DNA from: Alphaproteobacteria bacterium
GTDB taxonomy: Bacteria > Pseudomonadota > Alphaproteobacteria > Ferrovibrionales > Ferrovibrionaceae
NCBI GenBank assembly: GCA_026126165.1
Contig: JAHCJR010000002.1
Span: 1-64,000, forward strand
Length of the DNA: 64,000 nt
Reading direction: 5' to 3'
Shown: piece after piece, positions 41,884 to 52,764 of the stretch
Numbering within the stretch: position 1 is the first letter of the stretch
Layout of the letters: each line of letters begins with the position of its first letter
Position numbers and translations under genes: made by a program
Notes under the pieces: generated by a model
Seen by the model: only the letters and a program-made list of their open reading frames with translations
Databases searched by the model: none
Told to the model about the DNA's origin: nothing

Positions 41884-42905
41884 AGCGCGAACCACCTCCG
41901 CCGCGACGGAGAGTAAAGCGAATGCACGGTCTGCGCCGTGAGCAGGACGGTGAAGTCCATGCGGAGCTGCCGCTCCGGACCCGCCGCCCGCAGACGCAGC
42001 TCCCGGCACCGGTCGATCATATCATCGAGCACGGTCTCCAGCGTTAGCTGATACTCGCCGGTCCATTTCGACACCATCTGCCGGATCTTCGCGCGGTTCT
42101 TGCGCAGGAAGGTCGAAGCAGCCGGCCAGTCGCGCCGGCCATCGTCCTCGCGAAAGATGCGCAGCAGGTCGCGGTCGTAGATCTTCGGCGCGCCGGTCGC
42201 ATACTGCGCCTGCTTGCGCCGGTAATGTTCGGCCAGGGTCGTGTTCATGCGGCTGATCGGCTCGACCTGCAACCGCCGGGTGAGAACAGGTTTCTCGCGC
42301 GCGATCTCCGCCATCAGCTCGTCGACATATTCGAGCTTGCGCAGCGCCGGCCAGCCGGCGTAGCGCCGCCGCCAGTCCGAACGCGGGCGCAGCCAGACGG
42401 CGAAGGTTTCGGCGAAATCCTCGTCGGGATGGCTCTGGGCATACCAGAGCCTGAGATGCTGCACGAAATTCTTGCTGGCCGGGTTGGGGCGATAGTAGCT
42501 CGGATAGCGCATCGAGGAGGGCCCGAAGAGCTGCTGCCAGCGGCGACGGCGCTGCAGCCGATAGGCATGCTGCACCACGTGCCCGGCCTCGTGCCGGAGG
42601 ATGCGCATGCATTCGGCGGCCGAGCCGCCCTCGACATCGATGATCTTCCGGCGCTCGAGACGTATCAGCCGTGGATGGGCGAGGTAGAACGGAATAGCGA
42701 TGCCCGGCGTCGTGTCCGGGCTGAACCATTCGTCGGAAATCCAGAAATGCGGCTTCACCCGGATGCCGCGCTGATCCAACTCATCATGCAGCTCGCGAAT
42801 GCAGGTCTCGAGCCAGGTCCCGCGAATGGTGACCTTGAGATCGCGCAGGCGCAGCTCGAGAAGCTGATCGTCAGGCAGCGTGGCCCAGGGAAAGCGGCGC
42901 GGCAT
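41880..42905 (-). CDS. Putative zinc metallopeptidase (HExxH)
   Basis: A 341-residue protein with a HEAGH zinc motif at H105-H109, consistent with gluzincin-type peptidases of the putative zinc-binding family; a possible third ligand is E166 in DEDFAETFAVWLRP, about 57 residues later. The first 100 residues contain HFWISDEWFSPDTTPGIAIPFYLAHPRL. No signal peptide is seen, so it is likely cytoplasmic. It is the first gene of a two-gene operon with the ATP-grasp ligase. The substrate cannot be deduced. Confidence 0.8.
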   Translation of the reverse strand: MPRRFPWATLPDDQLLELRLRDLKVTIRGTWLETCIRELHDELDQRGIRVKPHFWISDEWFSPDTTPGIAIPFYLAHPRLIRLERRKIIDVEGGSAAECMRILRHEAGHVVQHAYRLQRRRRWQQLFGPSSMRYPSYYRPNPASKNFVQHLRLWYAQSHPDEDFAETFAVWLRPRSDWRRRYAGWPALRKLEYVDELMAEIAREKPVLTRRLQVEPISRMNTTLAEHYRRKQAQYATGAPKIYDRDLLRIFREDDGRRDWPAASTFLRKNRAKIRQMVSKWTGEYQLTLETVLDDMIDRCRELRLRAAGPERQLRMDFTVLLTAQTVHSLYSPSRRRWFAL

Positions 42906-42983
42906 GACTCTCCGGACGCAGAAGGGAACGACGCCCGGATCGTGTCATGCCGGGCGGATGCCGGCAACCCTTGCGCGCATCGT

Positions 42984-44702
42984 TCACTTCGCGGACAGAC
43001 GCCAGACCCCGTCCCAGTCGGGACCGGGCGGGGTCGCGCGCAGCAGGTCGGTGCGCTCCCGGAAGGCCCGTGCCGGACCATCGTCCGGGCGGATCGCCAG
43101 GCACTCGTCGAAGCGCGCCGCGGCCAGGTCCCAGTCCTGGCGGCGATAGGCGGCGAGCCCCGCCGCGAAAGCCTCGGTGAGCGCCATCATGTCCGGCGCC
43201 AGGCTTCCGGCCTCGCCAAGCAGTTCGTAGACACGGATCGGCTCGCTCTTGCCGGCCACGGCCAGCAGGTCGAGTTCGCGGACCTCGATCGCCTGGGCGG
43301 CCAGACGGCAGGTCGTCTCGTCGATCACTATCGAGGTGCCGTAGGCCTTGTTCGCACCCTCCAGACGCGAGGCCGAATTGACGATATCGCCGATGACCGT
43401 GTAGGAGCGGGTGATGTTGGAGCCGATGGTGCCCATCACCACCTCGCCCGACGCCAGGCCCATGCGCACGACGAAATCCGGGACGTTGCGCCGCAGCCCG
43501 AGGATCTGCGGAAGCTCCGCGCGGAAGGCTTCGATGGCGCGCTGCTGCGCCAGCGCCGCGAGACACGCATCGCTCGCATGCGCGTCCCCGTCCGAGAACG
43601 GCGTCGTCCAGAAGGCCATGACCGCATCGCCGATGAACTTGTCGATGATTCCGTTGCGCGCCCGGATCTCGCCGGTGACCGCCGCGAAATAGCTGTTCAG
43701 CAAATGGACCATCGCGCTCGCGGTCAGGCTCTCGCTCATGCCGCTGAAGCCCTTGATGTCGGAGAAGAACACGGTGGCGGGCTTGCGTTCCGAAAGCGTC
43801 GCATCGCCGGCGCTGCCCTCGACCAGCCGGGCGACGATGCGCGGGTCGAGATACTTGCCGAACGTGTCCCTGATCTGCTCCTTGTCGCGAAGCTGGCGCA
43901 CCATGTGGTTGAAGGCGCGGGCGAGCTGTCCGATCTCGTCGCGGGATTCGACCGGCACGGCGACGTCGAGCCGCCCGCCTTCCACGGCGCGCGTGCCCGC
44001 CAGAAGTGCCGCGAAAGACCGCTGCAGCCGGGCCGCCAGCATGGCGAAGAGAACGAGGCCGAGCAGGGTGGCCGCGGCAAACAGCCCGCCATTGAGCGCC
44101 AGGACGCGGAGCTGGTGCGCCTCGGTCTCGCGCACCGATCCGGCGATCAGCTCGTCGACGGCGGCGCGGACGGCGGCGATGTCCTGATCGAACGCATCCT
44201 CGAATAGCCGGAACCCGGCCGCATGGGCGCGGGCCAGCGCCATGTCGCCGCCACGCAGCGCCGCCACCACCTGTTCGGCGAGGGCGAGGAAGGGCGCGAG
44301 GCGGCGTTCGAGCAGCGCCACGCTACCCTCGATGCGCGAAAGCGCGATGCGGTCGGCCACGTCGTTGCGCGGATCGGCGATGCCCCGAGCCAGGATCCTG
44401 CCCGCCTCCGCGAAGTCCCGCCTGAGCCCGGCGGCGACAGAGGCAGCACGCGCCAGCAACATCTCGCGCCGCTCGGCATCCGGCGGATCGTTCTCGGCCG
44501 CCCGCCGGAGGTTCAACTCCAGTTCGTAGGTCAGGACATCGATACTTGCGATCCGCGCCACAAGCGGCACATGCTCTTCGGCGATCGCGTCGATCTCGTC
44601 CACCACCTCGTCCAGCAGGTAGGTGGCGATGCCGGTCGCGGCGGCGAACAGCGCCAGCAGCGCCGTCGTCACCGCGAGAATCTTGACACGAATGCTATGC
44701 AA
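42984..44702 (-). CDS. Membrane adenylate cyclase with HAMP domain
   Basis: A 572-residue sensor cyclase: TM1 at about 5-30, a periplasmic sensory domain 31-200, TM2 203-224, HAMP 225-278, and class III cyclase from about 305. The catalytic metal aspartates are in VFFSDIKGFSGMS (D315) and GDAVMAFW (D359), and the lysine in DKFIGD (K355) points to ATP rather than GTP. A C-terminal TPR-like segment of about 70 residues follows (RFDECLAIRPDDGPARAF). It lies on the same strand as the downstream chemotaxis receptor. Confidence 0.92.
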   Translation of the reverse strand: MHSIRVKILAVTTALLALFAAATGIATYLLDEVVDEIDAIAEEHVPLVARIASIDVLTYELELNLRRAAENDPPDAERREMLLARAASVAAGLRRDFAEAGRILARGIADPRNDVADRIALSRIEGSVALLERRLAPFLALAEQVVAALRGGDMALARAHAAGFRLFEDAFDQDIAAVRAAVDELIAGSVRETEAHQLRVLALNGGLFAAATLLGLVLFAMLAARLQRSFAALLAGTRAVEGGRLDVAVPVESRDEIGQLARAFNHMVRQLRDKEQIRDTFGKYLDPRIVARLVEGSAGDATLSERKPATVFFSDIKGFSGMSESLTASAMVHLLNSYFAAVTGEIRARNGIIDKFIGDAVMAFWTTPFSDGDAHASDACLAALAQQRAIEAFRAELPQILGLRRNVPDFVVRMGLASGEVVMGTIGSNITRSYTVIGDIVNSASRLEGANKAYGTSIVIDETTCRLAAQAIEVRELDLLAVAGKSEPIRVYELLGEAGSLAPDMMALTEAFAAGLAAYRRQDWDLAAARFDECLAIRPDDGPARAFRERTDLLRATPPGPDWDGVWRLSAK

Positions 44703-44788
44703 GTCCGGCCCCCACCCGTCCCTTCCGACTATGACGCAGGACGGGCGGGGCCGACAACCCGATTACGCGGCCGGGGCCGCGACGCCGG

Positions 44789-46552
44789 TCAGGCGGCGCG
44801 GACCTGCTCGATGAACTGGCCGACCTCGCCGCGCAGGCGCTCGGCCTGCTGCGAGAGTTCGCCGGCGGCGGAAAGGACCTGGTCGGCGGCCTGCCCGGTT
44901 TCGCGGGCGATCGCCGTGACACCCATGATGTTGGACGAAACCTCCTGCGTGCCCTGCGAGGCCTGCTGGACGTTCCGCGCGATTTCCTGCGTGGCGGAGC
45001 CCTGCTCTTCGACCGCAGAGGCGATGACCGTGGCGATCTCGTTTACCTGTCCGATGGTCGAGCCGATATCGCGGATCGATTCGACCGCATGTCGCGTCGC
45101 CGCCTGTATGGCGGCGACCTGCGAGCCGATATCCTCCGTCGCCTTGGCCGTCTGGTTGGCCAGGGTCTTGACCTCGGAGGCCACCACGGCGAAGCCCTTG
45201 CCCGCCTCGCCCGCCCGCGCCGCCTCGATGGTGGCGTTGAGGGCGAGCAGGTTGGTCTTGCCGGCGATATCGGTGATCAGGCTGACGATCTGGCCGATCC
45301 GCTCCGCCGACTCGGCAAGGCCCTGCATCTGCGCATTGGTCTTGTCCGCCTGCGTGACCGCCTGCCCGGTGACGCTCGATGACGTCTGCACCTGCCGGCT
45401 GATCTCGCCGACCGAGGCCGCGAGTTCCTCGGCCGCCGCCGCCACCGTCTGCACGTTGGCCGAGGCCTGTTCCGACGCGGCCGCCACCGCGGACGCGCGC
45501 TCGTTGGTGGTGCCGACCGAACTCACCATCTGGCTGGCGAGCGCCTGCAACTCGGTCGCCGCGGCGGCCACCGAATCGACCACGCCGGCCACCGACCGCT
45601 CGAAGTTCGCGAAAATCGCGTTCAGCCGCTCCTGTCGTTCCGCCGCCGCACGCATGCGATTCTCCTCTTCGGCGCGCCTGGCTTCGGCGGCTTCGCGCTC
45701 GCGGCGTTCCTCGGCCAGCTTCGCCTCCTCCTCGCGCTTGCGCGCCTCCTCGGCTTCCGCCTGCAGCCGGCGGTTTTCGAGGCCATTGTCCTTGAACAGG
45801 CGCAGCGCGCGCGTCATCTCGCCAATCTCCGTCTGCCGCTCGTCGGCCGGGATATCGACTTCGAGGTCGCCCTGGGCGAGGCGCGTCATGGTCCCGGTCG
45901 TCGCCTTGAGCGGGCCCAGCACGCCGCGGAAAGTGACCATCAGGGCCGCAAGCAGCGCGAGCAGGCCGAAGACCGCCGCCGCCGCGAACACCAGGACTGC
46001 GGTGCGTGCCGAGGCGTCGAAGCTGGCCGCCTCTTCGCCGGCGACCTTGAGCTGCAGGTCGACGAGGTCGGATATGGCGAGCGACACCGGTTCTATCACC
46101 TGGTAGAGCTCGCCCCGCACCATCACATCCAGCGCCGCCTGGTCCTGCCGGCGCAGGATGTCGCGCAGCCGGTTCGTCATCTCGCCCGCCTTGCGCATCA
46201 AAGGCCCGGCCTGCTCCACCAGCCGCCGCTCTTCCGGCACCAGGAAAGTCGATGTATAGGCCGACCAGGCCTTGCCGAGCTGCTGCTGGGCCTCGTCGAC
46301 CAGGCCCAACGCCTCGGCCGGCGTGATATTGCCGTTGCGCGCCTTGTGCGAGGCATCGACGATGTTCACGGCATACATGTCGGCGACGATCTTCAGGTCG
46401 CGCAGCGGCACGACCCGATCCTCGTAGAGCGTATTGAAGCCAGCCTCCGCCTGCCGGAAGACGAACCAGCCGGTGGCGATCGACGTGACGAGCGCCAGGG
46501 CAAGGGCGACCAGGGTCGCGCTGAGACTGAACTTGATTGTCAGGTTCTTCAT
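44789..46552 (-). CDS. Methyl-accepting chemotaxis protein
   Basis: A 587-residue receptor: TM1 near 8-28, a helical periplasmic ligand domain, TM2 near 185-205, a HAMP domain, a coiled coil rich in glutamate ([32 protein letters not shown]), and the signalling tip with [40 protein letters not shown]. The C-terminus lacks an obvious pentapeptide tether for CheR/CheB. No che genes are nearby. I use the ATG at 46552, after AGAGGGACCTCCC; a much longer frame runs into the next divergent gene and is rejected. Confidence 0.93.
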   Translation of the reverse strand: MKNLTIKFSLSATLVALALALVTSIATGWFVFRQAEAGFNTLYEDRVVPLRDLKIVADMYAVNIVDASHKARNGNITPAEALGLVDEAQQQLGKAWSAYTSTFLVPEERRLVEQAGPLMRKAGEMTNRLRDILRRQDQAALDVMVRGELYQVIEPVSLAISDLVDLQLKVAGEEAASFDASARTAVLVFAAAAVFGLLALLAALMVTFRGVLGPLKATTGTMTRLAQGDLEVDIPADERQTEIGEMTRALRLFKDNGLENRRLQAEAEEARKREEEAKLAEERREREAAEARRAEEENRMRAAAERQERLNAIFANFERSVAGVVDSVAAAATELQALASQMVSSVGTTNERASAVAAASEQASANVQTVAAAAEELAASVGEISRQVQTSSSVTGQAVTQADKTNAQMQGLAESAERIGQIVSLITDIAGKTNLLALNATIEAARAGEAGKGFAVVASEVKTLANQTAKATEDIGSQVAAIQAATRHAVESIRDIGSTIGQVNEIATVIASAVEEQGSATQEIARNVQQASQGTQEVSSNIMGVTAIARETGQAADQVLSAAGELSQQAERLRGEVGQFIEQVRAA

Positions 46553-46704
46553 GGGAGGTCCCTCTGGATTCAGCGGCGCATTGTTGGCCCTGAGGATTAA
46601 GGCCGGGTAAACCGTCGTCCGGGTCGGCCCGGCCCGCCGGGAAGCGGATTGATCCCGGCCTTGTCCGGGGCGAGAATGCCGGCAACGGCGGAGGATCGGC
46701 GCAG

Positions 46705-48124
<1,420 letters not shown>

Positions 48125-48135
<11 letters not shown>

Positions 48136-48517
48136 GGAAAGGATTCTGCCAGCCACCGCGCCCGGCCGGCTGGCGCGGCGGGTAGGCGGCCTCGAGATAG
48201 TCGAGGATGAGCTTGCGCTCCTCCGCATCGAGTTCGGGCATGCCGTGACGTTCCTGCATCCAGTCAAGGGACTCGTCCCACTGCCGCCGCGTCAGGCCCT
48301 GTTGTGCCACGATCTTGAAGCCGTGACAGGCCGTGCAGGCATAGAAGGTCTCCTCGCGCCCCGGAGCGTCCGGATAATCCTCCGGCGCCTCGTCGCCCGG
48401 CGTGAATTCGGCCGCGCTCTGCGCACTTGAAGGTGCCGGCACTTGCGACAGCAGGAGCGCGCCCGCGAGCAACAGGACGATGCGCGCGGGCGCCCGAGCC
48501 ATGCCCCGATGCCTCAT
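48125..48517 (-). CDS. sorB: Sulfite dehydrogenase cytochrome c subunit SorB
   Basis: A 130-residue periplasmic monohaem cytochrome. A signal peptide ends near PSSAQS, and the haem motif CTACH is at 61-65 (FYACTACHGFKIVAQQGL), with the sixth ligand probably the methionine in RHGMPELDAEERKLILDYLEAAYP. It would accept electrons from SorA. Its ATG overlaps the sorA stop codon (ATGA), so the pair is coupled. The last 11 bases overlap the convergent M20 gene. Confidence 0.8.
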
Positions 48518-49854
48518 GCGACGAGGACGGCCACGCGGTGCATCGGATTGGCCCCGTATCCCTGCGGATTCCAGTTGCCGGCGACGTGCGGCTGCGCAAC
48601 GCCGCGCGAATCCGTGGCGCGGGCCCAGATCTCGTAATATCCATCCGCCGGCAGGCGCAGTCGCGCGGTCCAGCGCTGCCAGTCATAGGGGTTGCGCTGG
48701 GGCTGAAGCGCCGCCGGCATCCAGGTGGCACCGTAATCGATGGAGAGGTCCACCTGGCGCACCCAATGGTCGCCGGCCCAGGATGCGCCGCGCAGTCCGA
48801 TCTCCCGCGTGCCGGCGGGCAGCCGATGGCCGTTCTCGGGACTGGTGATGATCGAGCGAACCGGCATGGATTCCAGGTCGCGGAAATTTTTCGGGTCCGC
48901 CTTGTCGCCGGGCACCATCGGATTGATCGTCACCCTGTAGGACGTCCCGCCCATGCCCTGGCCGTCATGGGGCTTGTCGCGGAGCCAGATGCGGTTCAGC
49001 CATTTCTGCGACGCCGAACCGGGCCAGCCGGGGATGACCAGCCGCAAGGGAAATCCATGGATCAGCGGCAACGGTTGGCCGTTCATTTCCCAGACCAGCA
49101 GGTTGTTCTCGTCCATCAGCTTGGCGATGGGCACGCCGCGCGAGAGCGCCTGCCGCGCCGCATCGCCGGAGAGGTGCGGATCGGCGCCGTAATGGCCACT
49201 GAAGACGGCCGAGGATTTCACGCCAGCGGCCTTCAGGACGTCGGCCAGACGCACCCCGGTCCAGACCGCGCAGCCGGCGCCGCCGTTGGTCCATTGGTTG
49301 CCGCGCGCCTGCGGCGAGAAGAAGGAGCGGCCGTTGCCGCCGCATTCCAGCACCATGCGCTGCGACACGGCGCGGAAGCGGGATTTCAGCTCGCCGAGCG
49401 TGATCTCCATCGGCCGCTCGACCTCGCCGTCGATGGCGAGCTTCCATTTGTCGGGCTCGCCGGCCTGATCCGGAATCTGGCCATTGTTGCGGATGAAGAA
49501 CTTCTCGATCGGCGTCGTGTCGTCGTCAAGCAGATGCTCGGGCGTCTCCGCAACCAGCGGCCGCTCGCCGATCACCACCAGCCGGTCATGCTTGCCGGGA
49601 AAGTTCAGATAGACCGGGCCGCTCGGCTTGGGCGGCGCGCTTCCCTGGGCCATGGCGGCAGGGATCAGGCCGGCCGGCATGTTCGCCGCATAGGGAATGG
49701 CGCCGCCGACGACGGCGCCGAGAGCGGCGAGGCCGGCACCTTCAAGAAAGCCCCGGCGGCTCGGACCGGTCCTGCGGCCGAACACCACCGCATCCGCCCG
49801 TTCCGGATCGTCCCGATACAGCTCGTCAATGGAACGCTCGATCTTCCCAGCCAT
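48514..49854 (-). CDS. sorA: Sulfite dehydrogenase molybdopterin subunit SorA
   Basis: A 446-residue sulfite oxidase-family protein. It starts with a Tat signal (SRRGFLEG at 32-39) exporting the folded molybdenum enzyme. The Mo-ligand cysteine is C171 in MVLECGGNGRSFF, and the dimerisation beta domain follows (VRQVDLSIDYGATWMPAAL). It oxidises sulfite to sulfate in the periplasm and passes electrons to SorB. The start at 49854 is preferred to 49926. Sulfur genes at 11870-13988 in the same window fit this role. Confidence 0.92.
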   Translation of the reverse strand: MAGKIERSIDELYRDDPERADAVVFGRRTGPSRRGFLEGAGLAALGAVVGGAIPYAANMPAGLIPAAMAQGSAPPKPSGPVYLNFPGKHDRLVVIGERPLVAETPEHLLDDDTTPIEKFFIRNNGQIPDQAGEPDKWKLAIDGEVERPMEITLGELKSRFRAVSQRMVLECGGNGRSFFSPQARGNQWTNGGAGCAVWTGVRLADVLKAAGVKSSAVFSGHYGADPHLSGDAARQALSRGVPIAKLMDENNLLVWEMNGQPLPLIHGFPLRLVIPGWPGSASQKWLNRIWLRDKPHDGQGMGGTSYRVTINPMVPGDKADPKNFRDLESMPVRSIITSPENGHRLPAGTREIGLRGASWAGDHWVRQVDLSIDYGATWMPAALQPQRNPYDWQRWTARLRLPADGYYEIWARATDSRGVAQPHVAGNWNPQGYGANPMHRVAVLVA

Positions 49855-49994
49855 GTCTTCCTCCCCGAAAAGGCGGCCGCGAACGGACCCCCCGCCATGC
49901 CAACCCGGTGCATTCAAACGAGACATGAATTACAAGAAAAATTCGTTGTTTATGTAAGTTATGCCGGCGCGCGGTCGATGGCAATGACCCTTTT

Positions 49995-50384
49995 TCAGCG
50001 GCGGCAGAGCCGATGCCCGAGCCAGGCCGCCGCGATCCAGCCGGCCAGCGAAATCGCGACATTGAGCAGGGCCGACGCCGCGCCCGTCGCGCGGAACAGT
50101 TCGACCGTTTCGAGACTGAAGATCGAGAAGGTCGTGTAGCCGCCACAGAGTCCGGTCATGACGAAGTGGCGGGCGAGGGTTCCATGTCCCTCCGCGCGGG
50201 CCGCATAGGCGCCGATGGCGAAGGATCCGGTGACATTGACAAATAGCGTGCCCCAGGGAAATCCGCCGCCGGCCAGCATCAGCAGCAATTCGGAGAGGGC
50301 CCAGCGCAGGCTGCCGCCGATCAGGCTGCCGAAGCCGGCTGCGACATAGGCCAGGGGCGGTGGAGAAGAGGCGCGGACGTTCAT
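49995..50384 (-). CDS. crcB: Fluoride channel CrcB/Fluc subunit 1
   Basis: A 129-residue four-span membrane protein with the Fluc signature GGSLRWALSELLL, PWGTLFVNVTGSFAIGAY and TGLCGGYTTFSIFSLETVEL, which line the fluoride pore and bind sodium. Fluc channels expel cytoplasmic fluoride and work as dual-topology dimers. It is coupled to a second crcB by an ATGA overlap, indicating a heterodimer. The protein starts MNVRASSPPPLAY. Confidence 0.93.
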   Translation of the reverse strand: MNVRASSPPPLAYVAAGFGSLIGGSLRWALSELLLMLAGGGFPWGTLFVNVTGSFAIGAYAARAEGHGTLARHFVMTGLCGGYTTFSIFSLETVELFRATGAASALLNVAISLAGWIAAAWLGHRLCRR

Positions 50385-50767
50385 CCGCCGGCCCCCGCGC
50401 CGCCGCCGGCCAGAAGTCCGAGGAGTCCGGCGCCGACGCATCCGGCGAGAGAGAGTGCGGCCAGGAGGAGCGCACGCGAGCGTTCGCCGCCCCGCAGCAT
50501 CAGCAGGCATTGCAGGCTGAAGGCGGAGACGGTCGTATAGCTGCCTAGGAAGCCGGTCGCCGCAAGCCGCCAGGCAAACCCATCGGCGAGCCAGGCATGG
50601 CGCGTGGCAGTTGCCGCCAGCATGCCGAGCGCGAAGGTGCCGCTGACATTGACCGCGAGCGTGCCCCATGGGAAACGCTCGCCCACGATCCGGCCCACGC
50701 GCCCGGCGAGCCAGAGGCGCGCCATGCCGCCCAACGCGCTGCCGATCATCACGCCGACCAGGTCCAT
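50381..50767 (-). CDS. crcB: Fluoride channel CrcB/Fluc subunit 2
   Basis: A 128-residue four-span Fluc protein: GGMARLWLAGRVGRIVG, PWGTLAVNVSGTFALGML and TGFLGSYTTVSAFSLQCLL are the paired pore motifs. It is the first gene of the tandem; its start at 50767 has GAGGTGGC in front. Two distinct homologues in opposite membrane orientation are the usual arrangement when two crcB genes occur together. No fluoride riboswitch consensus was seen in the upstream 130 bases. Confidence 0.9.
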   Translation of the reverse strand: MDLVGVMIGSALGGMARLWLAGRVGRIVGERFPWGTLAVNVSGTFALGMLAATATRHAWLADGFAWRLAATGFLGSYTTVSAFSLQCLLMLRGGERSRALLLAALSLAGCVGAGLLGLLAGGGAGAGG

Positions 50768-50897
50768 GCCACCTCGCACCCGCCACGAAAGCCGTGAACC
50801 TTGGAACACGGTTGGCGGAGAATTTCCAGTGTCCTCGTGCCGATGTTACATTGCCCGCCGGCCTGCCGCGCTGCGGGCGAGCGAGAGGGGATGGGGG

Positions 50898-51572
50898 ATG
50901 ATCGGATTTCGGGTCTGCGCACGCCGGCGCAAGGTGGCGGATGAATGGGTGGCGCGCTTCCGCGTCCTGCCGGTGGCGAATGTGAGCGACAGCATGGCGC
51001 GCCTCTCGGCCGGCGGCGCGGGCCTGCGGCCGATGCATGCGGGCGGCGCCATGGCCGGCGTGGCGCTCACGGTCAAGACGAGGCCGGGCGATAACCTGAT
51101 GCTACATCACGCCCTCGACATCGCCGGACCGGGCGACGTGGTTGTGGTCGATGCGGGCGGCCAGCTCGCCAATGCCATGCTGGGCGAGATGATGGCGCTG
51201 CATGCGCGAAGGCGCGGACTTGCCGGCATCGTGGTCAATGGCGCGATCCGCGACGCCGACACCATCCGCCAGTGGAACCTGCCGATCTATGCGCTGGGCA
51301 TCACCCATCGCGGGCCCTACAAGAACGGCCCGGGCGAGATCAATGTGCCGGTGGCGATCGACGGCATGGTGATCCAGCCCGGCGATCTGGTGATCGGCGA
51401 TGGCGATGGCGTGCTCTGCGTGCCGTTCGACGAGGTGCCGGACGTCTGCGCCGCCGCCGAGGCCAAGCTCGCCGCCGAGCAGAAAGAGATGCCCCTGATC
51501 GAGGCCGGCCGGAGCGAGCGCGGCTGGGTTCTTGAGACGCTCAGGGCGGCCGGCTGCACCTTCGAGACCTGA
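50898..51572 (+). CDS. RraA-like 4-hydroxy-4-methyl-2-oxoglutarate aldolase
   Basis: A 224-residue protein of the RraA/HMG aldolase fold. The conserved loops are NVSDSM, GGQLANAMLGEMMALHARRRGLAGIVVNGAIRDADTI and GPGEINVPVAIDGMVIQPGDLVIGDGDGVLCVP, with the R-D pair that binds the divalent metal and pyruvate moiety. Such enzymes cleave 2-keto-4-hydroxy acids, typically in aromatic ring meta-cleavage pathways. The ATG at 50898 follows GAGAGGGGATGGGGG. It faces the RidA-family gene to form a likely catabolic cluster. Confidence 0.87.
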   Translation: MIGFRVCARRRKVADEWVARFRVLPVANVSDSMARLSAGGAGLRPMHAGGAMAGVALTVKTRPGDNLMLHHALDIAGPGDVVVVDAGGQLANAMLGEMMALHARRRGLAGIVVNGAIRDADTIRQWNLPIYALGITHRGPYKNGPGEINVPVAIDGMVIQPGDLVIGDGDGVLCVPFDEVPDVCAAAEAKLAAEQKEMPLIEAGRSERGWVLETLRAAGCTFET

Positions 51573-51591
51573 CGCCGCTTCCGCGCCGCCT

Positions 51592-52737
51592 TCAGCGAAC
51601 CTGGACGATGGTTGCATTCGCCCCGTCGCGGTGCGCGATCGCCTCGACCTGCACCAGCGCCGGGGACAGCGCAAGGCCGCCCAGCACCGTCGCGCGTGGT
51701 GGATAGGGCTCCGTCACATGCGCGCCGTAGCCGGCATTGAACCCGGCATAGTCCCGCCAGTCGACGAGGACGTTGTTGGTGCGCAGGACGTCCGCGCCTG
51801 ACATGCCGGCGGCGGCCAGCAGCGCCTCGACCCGCATCCAGGCCGCCCTGGTCTGCGCCTCGACACCGGCGGCGAGCGCGCCATCCGATGCGAGGCCGAG
51901 CTGCCCCGACACATAGAGATCCGGCCCGGCCAGCATGGCCGGCGAACCCGGCAGCGGTCCTGCCGGCAATCCCGTCGGCACGATGGGCCGCCCGCCCCCC
52001 GCGGCGGCCACCGCCTCGATCTGCAGCCGCCAGCCCGGCTCGCCAGGCTGTGCCACGACCACGCTCAGCGCCGGCAGCGGCGCCGGCAGACGGGCGCGGA
52101 TCGCCTCGCCGAAGGCCGGGATATCCCGCGCATCGGCGAGCGTCGCATGCAGATAGACGAGATCGGACGGCGCGAAGCCACAACCGGTCACGTCGGCCTG
52201 GAGCAGCGCCAGCGCGGCCTCGCACTGCGCGATGAAGCCGGCAGGCGCCGCTTCACCGGGCCGGGCCGGGCCGGCAAGGGAATGGAGGCGACCGCCGGCC
52301 GAGACCGCGCCACCCTGCGCGGGGTGGCGGCGGATGGCGCCTTCGGCGAGTGCGAGCAGATCGAGTTCGATGGCGGCCTGCGGCAGCGGGAAGCCGGCCG
52401 AGCCGACCACCACGTGGCAGGGCGCATCCCGGCCGCAGAACTCGGCGAAGAGCGCGTCATAGACTGGCCGGTCGCGCAAGTCGTTGAGATAGGTCTTGAC
52501 CTTGACCGCGCGCGCGAGATCCGTTCCGGCAAGGCCGAGTACCAGCGCCGCGTTCTCGAACATGCGTCGCGTCTGCGCCGCCACATCGACCAGGCCCGGC
52601 GTGCTGCCCGAAAGCCGCCGCGCCGCATCGGTGCCGGCCGTGGCGCCGAGATGGACGATCCCTCCGATCCTGGCCGCATGGGAGAAATGCGCGATCGGGC
52701 GCATCACCTGGTCGGTATGGATGACCTGCTTGCCCAT
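51592..52737 (-). CDS. Triple RidA-domain protein (single-chain pseudo-trimer)
   Basis: A 381-residue protein made of three consecutive RidA folds: about 1-132, 140-246 and 250-370. Each has the RidA core (for example GDVxRTxxYL-like VKVKTYLNDLRD, DLVYLHATLADARD and DVLRTNNVLVDWRD) and the late VEAIA-like strand (E124, E241, E365). RidA normally forms homotrimers with an arginine at each interface; here only the third domain keeps it (PPRATVLGG, R348), while domains 1 and 2 have C107 and A223. It may deaminate a 2-aminoacrylate or muconate-type enamine, or be largely structural. It lies between RraA and the unrecognised gene. Confidence 0.82.
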   Translation of the reverse strand: MGKQVIHTDQVMRPIAHFSHAARIGGIVHLGATAGTDAARRLSGSTPGLVDVAAQTRRMFENAALVLGLAGTDLARAVKVKTYLNDLRDRPVYDALFAEFCGRDAPCHVVVGSAGFPLPQAAIELDLLALAEGAIRRHPAQGGAVSAGGRLHSLAGPARPGEAAPAGFIAQCEAALALLQADVTGCGFAPSDLVYLHATLADARDIPAFGEAIRARLPAPLPALSVVVAQPGEPGWRLQIEAVAAAGGGRPIVPTGLPAGPLPGSPAMLAGPDLYVSGQLGLASDGALAAGVEAQTRAAWMRVEALLAAAGMSGADVLRTNNVLVDWRDYAGFNAGYGAHVTEPYPPRATVLGGLALSPALVQVEAIAHRDGANATIVQVR

Positions 52738-52764
52738 CGCGGCCCCTCGCCCGCTCCCGCGATC

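Noticed and set aside
42225-44207. Plus-strand frames opposite the zinc peptidase and cyclase
   Set aside because: They cross two convincing minus-strand genes and show only Arg/Gly-rich composition.
48427-50139. Plus-strand frame opposite sorA and crcB
   Set aside because: It overlaps genes with cofactor motifs and contains no domain.
50768-50897. Fluoride riboswitch before crcB
   Set aside because: Inspected for the conserved stem-loop and pseudoknot bases and did not find them.
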